Shown here piece after piece: positions 6,184-8,830 of a DNA stretch of 8,830 nt. A program made the position numbers and the translations under genes. The stretch is from an uncultured Rhodospirillaceae bacterium (lineage in GTDB: Bacteria > Pseudomonadota > Alphaproteobacteria > Rhodospirillales > Casp-alpha2), in assembly GCA_913048145.1 (NCBI GenBank), contig CAJWVP010000103.1, positions 1 through 8,830 of the forward strand, written 5' to 3'. How positions within the stretch are numbered: the first letter of the stretch is position 1; every line of letters starts with the position of its first letter. Below the pieces are notes generated by a model that saw only the letters and a program-made list of their open reading frames with translations, searched no databases and was not told the origin of the DNA.

Positions 6184-7492
6184 CGACGCCGAACAGGTCG
6201 TAGTCGTTGGCGTGGGTGATGCGCACCGGGATTCGTTCGCCGATGGTTAAATCGTTCGCCCCCGCGACGTACACCAGGCTGTCGATTTCCGGTGCGTCCG
6301 CATAGGTCCGACCGATGGCGCCGTCCACATCCACTTCATCGATCATTACGTTGAAGATGTGGCCGATACGGGCCTCCATTTTCTTCGCACTGATCCGGCG
6401 CTGGGTCTCCATGAGGCGTTCCCAACGTTCGTCCTTCTCTTCTTCATCCACATGGCCGGGGAGATCGTTCGCCGCAGCGCCATCGACGTCCTCGTATTTG
6501 AAACAGCCGACCCGATCCAATTCGGCCGCTTCCAACCACTGCAGGAGTTTGGAAAAATCTTCTTCCGTTTCACCGGGGAAGCCGACGATGAAGGTGGATC
6601 GGATGGCCAGGTTAGGACAGTCTGCCTGCCACTGCTTGATGCGGCCCAGGGTCGTCTCTTGGTGGGCGGGGCGACGCATGGCCTTCAAGACCGTGGGTGA
6701 GGCGTGCTGAAAGGGAATGTCCAGGTAGGGCAGGATGACGCCTTCGGCCATCAAGGGAATTAGGCTATCAATATGCGGGTAGGGATAAATGTAGTGGAGC
6801 CGCACCCACGCCCCGAACGATCCGATGACCCGGCAGAGATCAGTGATCCGGGCTGGCGTGGTCCAGTCCTTATAGGTGCTTTTCGCGTACTTCAGGTCCG
6901 TGCCGTAGGCGCCCGTATCCTGGGACACCATCAGCAGCTCCTGAACGCCCGCGTCGACCAGGCGCTCCGCCTCCGCGATAACGTGGCTCGCGGGCCGCGA
7001 GACCAGGTCGCCGCGCATGGACGGAATGATACAGAAGGAACAGCGCTGGTTGCAGCCCTCTGAAATTTTCAGATACGCGTAATGCCGGGGAGTAAGGCGA
7101 ATGCCCTCCGGCGGCACCACATCCTGGAACGGGTTGGTGACGGGCGGCGCGGCCTCGTGGACGGCGGCAACGACGGTTTCGTACTGGTGTGGACCGGAAA
7201 CGGAGAGCACATCCGGATGGACGTCGCGAATGACGCTCTCATCTGCGCCTAGGCACCCCGTAACGATGACCCGGCCGTTTTCATCTAAAGCCTCGCCGAT
7301 GGCCTCCAGGCTTTCAATTTTGGCACTGTCCAGGAACCCACAGGTGTTCACAATGACGACATCCGCACCGTTGTAGGTGCCGGAAATCGCGTAGCCGTCG
7401 GCACGAAGCTTCGTCAGGATACGTTCAGAGTCGACAAGGGCTTTTGGACAGCCGAGACTAACGATACCGACCTGGGGTGCGGCTTTCGCCAC
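6149..7492 (-). CDS. rimO: Ribosomal protein S12 methylthiotransferase RimO (radical SAM)
   Basis: RimO adds a methylthio group to the conserved aspartate of ribosomal protein S12 (Asp88/89 in E. coli numbering), using S-adenosylmethionine and two iron-sulfur clusters. All parts are present in 447 residues. The N-terminal UPF0004/MTTase domain has cysteines C15 (SLGCPKALVDSE), C50 (VNTCGF) and C79 (VTGCLG). The radical-SAM domain carries C146-x3-C150-x2-C153 (EGCNQRCSFCIIPSMRG), followed by LVSRP and MVSQDTGAYG. A C-terminal TRAM region lies at about residues 380-440 (GRTYADAPEIDSLVYV). The SLGCPKALVDSE and QDTGAYGTD signatures separate it from MiaB. The start is a GTG at 7492, six bases after the upstream gene's stop and without a strong ribosome-binding site (AGGG ten bases away), so translation is probably coupled. 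It is the last visible gene of the minus-strand operon. Confidence 0.96.
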   Translation of the reverse strand: MAKAAPQVGIVSLGCPKALVDSERILTKLRADGYAISGTYNGADVVIVNTCGFLDSAKIESLEAIGEALDENGRVIVTGCLGADESVIRDVHPDVLSVSGPHQYETVVAAVHEAAPPVTNPFQDVVPPEGIRLTPRHYAYLKISEGCNQRCSFCIIPSMRGDLVSRPASHVIAEAERLVDAGVQELLMVSQDTGAYGTDLKYAKSTYKDWTTPARITDLCRVIGSFGAWVRLHYIYPYPHIDSLIPLMAEGVILPYLDIPFQHASPTVLKAMRRPAHQETTLGRIKQWQADCPNLAIRSTFIVGFPGETEEDFSKLLQWLEAAELDRVGCFKYEDVDGAAANDLPGHVDEEEKDERWERLMETQRRISAKKMEARIGHIFNVMIDEVDVDGAIGRTYADAPEIDSLVYVAGANDLTIGERIPVRITHANDYDLFGVVTEGSSTAATN

Positions 7493-7498
7493 GGGGCG

Positions 7499-7885
7499 CT
7501 AGCCCTGATTCTGCCAGCCGGCGGAATCGTGCATGGCCTGTAACTCCGCCAAGCGTTCTTCCCACATGTTGAGCTCTTCCTCGTCGCCGTCCTCGTCGCC
7601 GTCGGCGATGAGCTGGCCGTGGTACTTCACTTGGCCGCGCACGGACTTTAAGAGCTCCTGAAAATGCGCCTCCGAAAGCGCGTTGATGGCAACCTTGCCG
7701 TCGAACAGCATGTCGGCTCGCTCCATGAGGCCCAGGCTTTCCAGGCGCTCGTCCATGGCCTTCCATTGCGCATACCAGTGTGCGTAGACGCTCTCGTCGG
7801 CCGCCTTCATGCGGCCGCCGTAAGTTTCGTCCATGGTTCCCATGATGGTCATGAACTCGTGCACGCTCAGTTCGATCTTCTGCAT
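7499..7885 (-). CDS. Acidic 128-residue hypothetical protein between the NAPRT-like gene and rimO
   Basis: I do not recognise this protein. It is 128 residues, soluble-looking (no signal peptide or membrane segment), acidic, and mostly helix-forming. Residues 9-60 (HEFMTIMGTMDETYGGRMKAADESVYAHWYAQWKAM...) are rich in Met, Trp, Tyr and charged residues. Residues 66-92 form a second likely helical region, and residues 95-104 are an acidic linker (DGDEDGDEEE) built from a tandem repeat, followed by a final helix with LNMWEERLAELQAMH. There are no cysteines, so it is not a metal-cluster protein. ATG 7885 is preceded by GAGGA eleven bases away, which overlaps the TGA stop of the upstream gene. The stop lies six bases before rimO. 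Start and stop both embedded in tight operon spacing argue that it is a real gene. Confidence 0.8.
   Translation of the reverse strand: MQKIELSVHEFMTIMGTMDETYGGRMKAADESVYAHWYAQWKAMDERLESLGLMERADMLFDGKVAINALSEAHFQELLKSVRGQVKYHGQLIADGDEDGDEEELNMWEERLAELQAMHDSAGWQNQG
7580..7603 (-). repeat. Perfect 12-bp tandem duplication encoding DGDE-DGDE
   Basis: CTCGTCGCCGTC occurs at 7580-7591 and again, unchanged, at 7592-7603. On the coding strand it gives DGDE twice (residues 95-102) in the acidic linker of the hypothetical protein. Because the unit is a multiple of three, copy-number change by slippage would keep the frame and only alter linker length. Confidence 0.85.
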
Positions 7886-7899
7886 GATTGGTGTTGTCC

Positions 7900-8830
7900 T
7901 CAGTCTTTACTTATCAAAAATTCGCGGCCCACCTTAACCGACGGCGACCCGTTATAGGAGACGATGTCTGCCGTGGCGTATGTTTCCGTCCAGATCTCCG
8001 GCAGGTACGACCCCGTGCCGATGATGTCGATGGGTGCGCCCACGTCGGCCATGACCTTGCACTTGGTGACGTCGAAGCCCGACGAAGCGACGATCTTTAC
8101 CCGATCGAAACCTTCCTGATCCAGGTGTTGGCGAAGATGGAAAATAGCTGCTGCCGATACGCCGGTACCCGTAAGCAGGCGCAATTCCTTCTCGTTACGG
8201 TAGCGGCGCACGGCCAACGGTGCGTGCCGTTCCAGAACCGCATAAGAAGCCTGCGGGTCCAGGCCCTCGATGAACCGTCCGCCGTGAGTGTCGAGGCGGA
8301 AACTGAGCATGCTGCCCGAGGCCAACTCAGGGAACCGCCGACAAACGGTCAGCGCGTCGGTGACTTCCCGGCCATAATAGTCGACCAGGACAGTCACCGG
8401 TTCACCCGGGAAGGTGTCGACGAATATCTCGGCGGCCTTCAGGGTTGAGCCTGCATACCCAATCAGGGCGTGCGGCATGGTGCCGAGCCCTTTTTCGTTC
8501 CCGAAATAATGAGCCGTGGCGTTGGTGGCGTTACCGATGAACCCCTTGGCGCCGACCTGGACCTGGGCGGCTTTCGAACCAACGGAGGCAGCGTAGGCCA
8601 TCATGTCGGCCATCTCTAGGCCCGCACAATGGCGCGCGTCCATGGCTAGGAAGGCAACGTTGGGCAATTCCACGCACATAGAAAAAGCGTTGTTAGCGGC
8701 AACGCAGCACGCGCCTAGCTTTTGTAGGTAGACTGTTTCCAGATCCACCAATTGGGCTAGCGACCCAGCGATATAGAGAAGAGGCTCACCGGCGCCTACC
8801 CACTGGCCTTCCTCGTAGTTGAGATTGATC
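7900..8830 (-). CDS. Nicotinate phosphoribosyltransferase-family protein (N-terminus beyond window edge)
   Basis: About 309 C-terminal residues are visible and the frame stays open to base 8830. The family makes nicotinate mononucleotide from nicotinate and PRPP in NAD salvage. Visible landmarks are EEGQWVGAGEPLLYI (8782-8826) of the N-terminal strand domain, MDARHCAG (about 8620-8643) at the family's arginine/histidine segment, and GTMPHALIG (8458-8484), the GTMAHS-like motif. LVDYYGREVTDAL follows, then the phosphate-site region IVASSGFDVTK with DIIGTGSYLPE (about 7996-8094). The spacing resembles the short archaeal/bacterial NAPRTs (Thermoplasma type). One key motif deviates: the usual R-x-DSGD is RLDTHGG (8278-8298). 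It is therefore a divergent subgroup, and exact substrate specificity is uncertain. It heads the visible part of the operon; 14 bases separate its stop from the next gene. Confidence 0.85.
   Translation of the reverse strand, partial: INLNYEEGQWVGAGEPLLYIAGSLAQLVDLETVYLQKLGACCVAANNAFSMCVELPNVAFLAMDARHCAGLEMADMMAYAASVGSKAAQVQVGAKGFIGNATNATAHYFGNEKGLGTMPHALIGYAGSTLKAAEIFVDTFPGEPVTVLVDYYGREVTDALTVCRRFPELASGSMLSFRLDTHGGRFIEGLDPQASYAVLERHAPLAVRRYRNEKELRLLTGTGVSAAAIFHLRQHLDQEGFDRVKIVASSGFDVTKCKVMADVGAPIDIIGTGSYLPEIWTETYATADIVSYNGSPSVKVGREFLISKD

Noticed and set aside
8749..8751. TTG at 8751 as the start of the NAPRT-like gene
   Set aside because: The frame continues upstream to the window edge and encodes a typical NAPRT N-domain segment (EEGQWVGAGEPLLYI), so this is an internal leucine codon.

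Overview
The window looks like chromosomal DNA of a proteobacterium, most likely an alphaproteobacterium of the Rhodospirillales type. Genes are moderately GC-rich with C/G-ending codons, and AT-rich stretches are confined to two promoter regions. The family content (Lrp/AsnC regulator, AceE-like E1, DctP-DctQ-DctM TRAP transporter, RimO) fits, but the taxonomic call is inference. There are no mobile elements, RNA genes or CRISPR arrays that I can see.

Left block (1-2799). A truncated Lrp/AsnC regulator on the minus strand diverges from a 780-residue thiamine-diphosphate enzyme of the AceE (homodimeric pyruvate dehydrogenase E1) type. The 135-bp gap between them carries a perfect TATAAT box but no good -35, which suggests activator dependence. 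The layout recalls the mdeR/mdeB region of Pseudomonas putida, where an Lrp-type regulator sits beside an E1 homologue assigned to 2-oxobutyrate. No E2 or E3 gene is visible.

Middle block (2800-6183). After a 355-bp intergenic region comes a complete tripartite TRAP transporter: periplasmic binding protein, small membrane subunit, large membrane subunit. The intergenic region holds a possible weak terminator, a good promoter and a perfect 17-bp palindrome overlapping the -10/start region. A perfect 10-bp-stem hairpin sits between the binding-protein gene and the small-subunit gene, 10 bases before the latter's start codon. It probably tunes the ratio of binding protein to membrane subunits. 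The substrate cannot be read from the sequence; an organic acid, possibly a 2-oxoacid given the E1 neighbour, is a guess.

Right block (6149-8830, minus strand). A tightly spaced operon is transcribed leftwards: a divergent nicotinate phosphoribosyltransferase-family gene (5' end outside the window), a 128-residue acidic protein of unknown function, and rimO (ribosomal protein S12 methylthiotransferase). rimO converges on the TRAP large-subunit gene and overlaps its 3' end by 35 bp.

Most of the window is ordinary metabolism and transport. The points worth a second look are the hairpin-spanned initiation site of the small TRAP subunit, the palindromic operator candidate, the compact E1 enzyme apparently lacking the E2-docking segment, and the NAPRT homologue with an altered RxDSGD motif next to an unknown protein.
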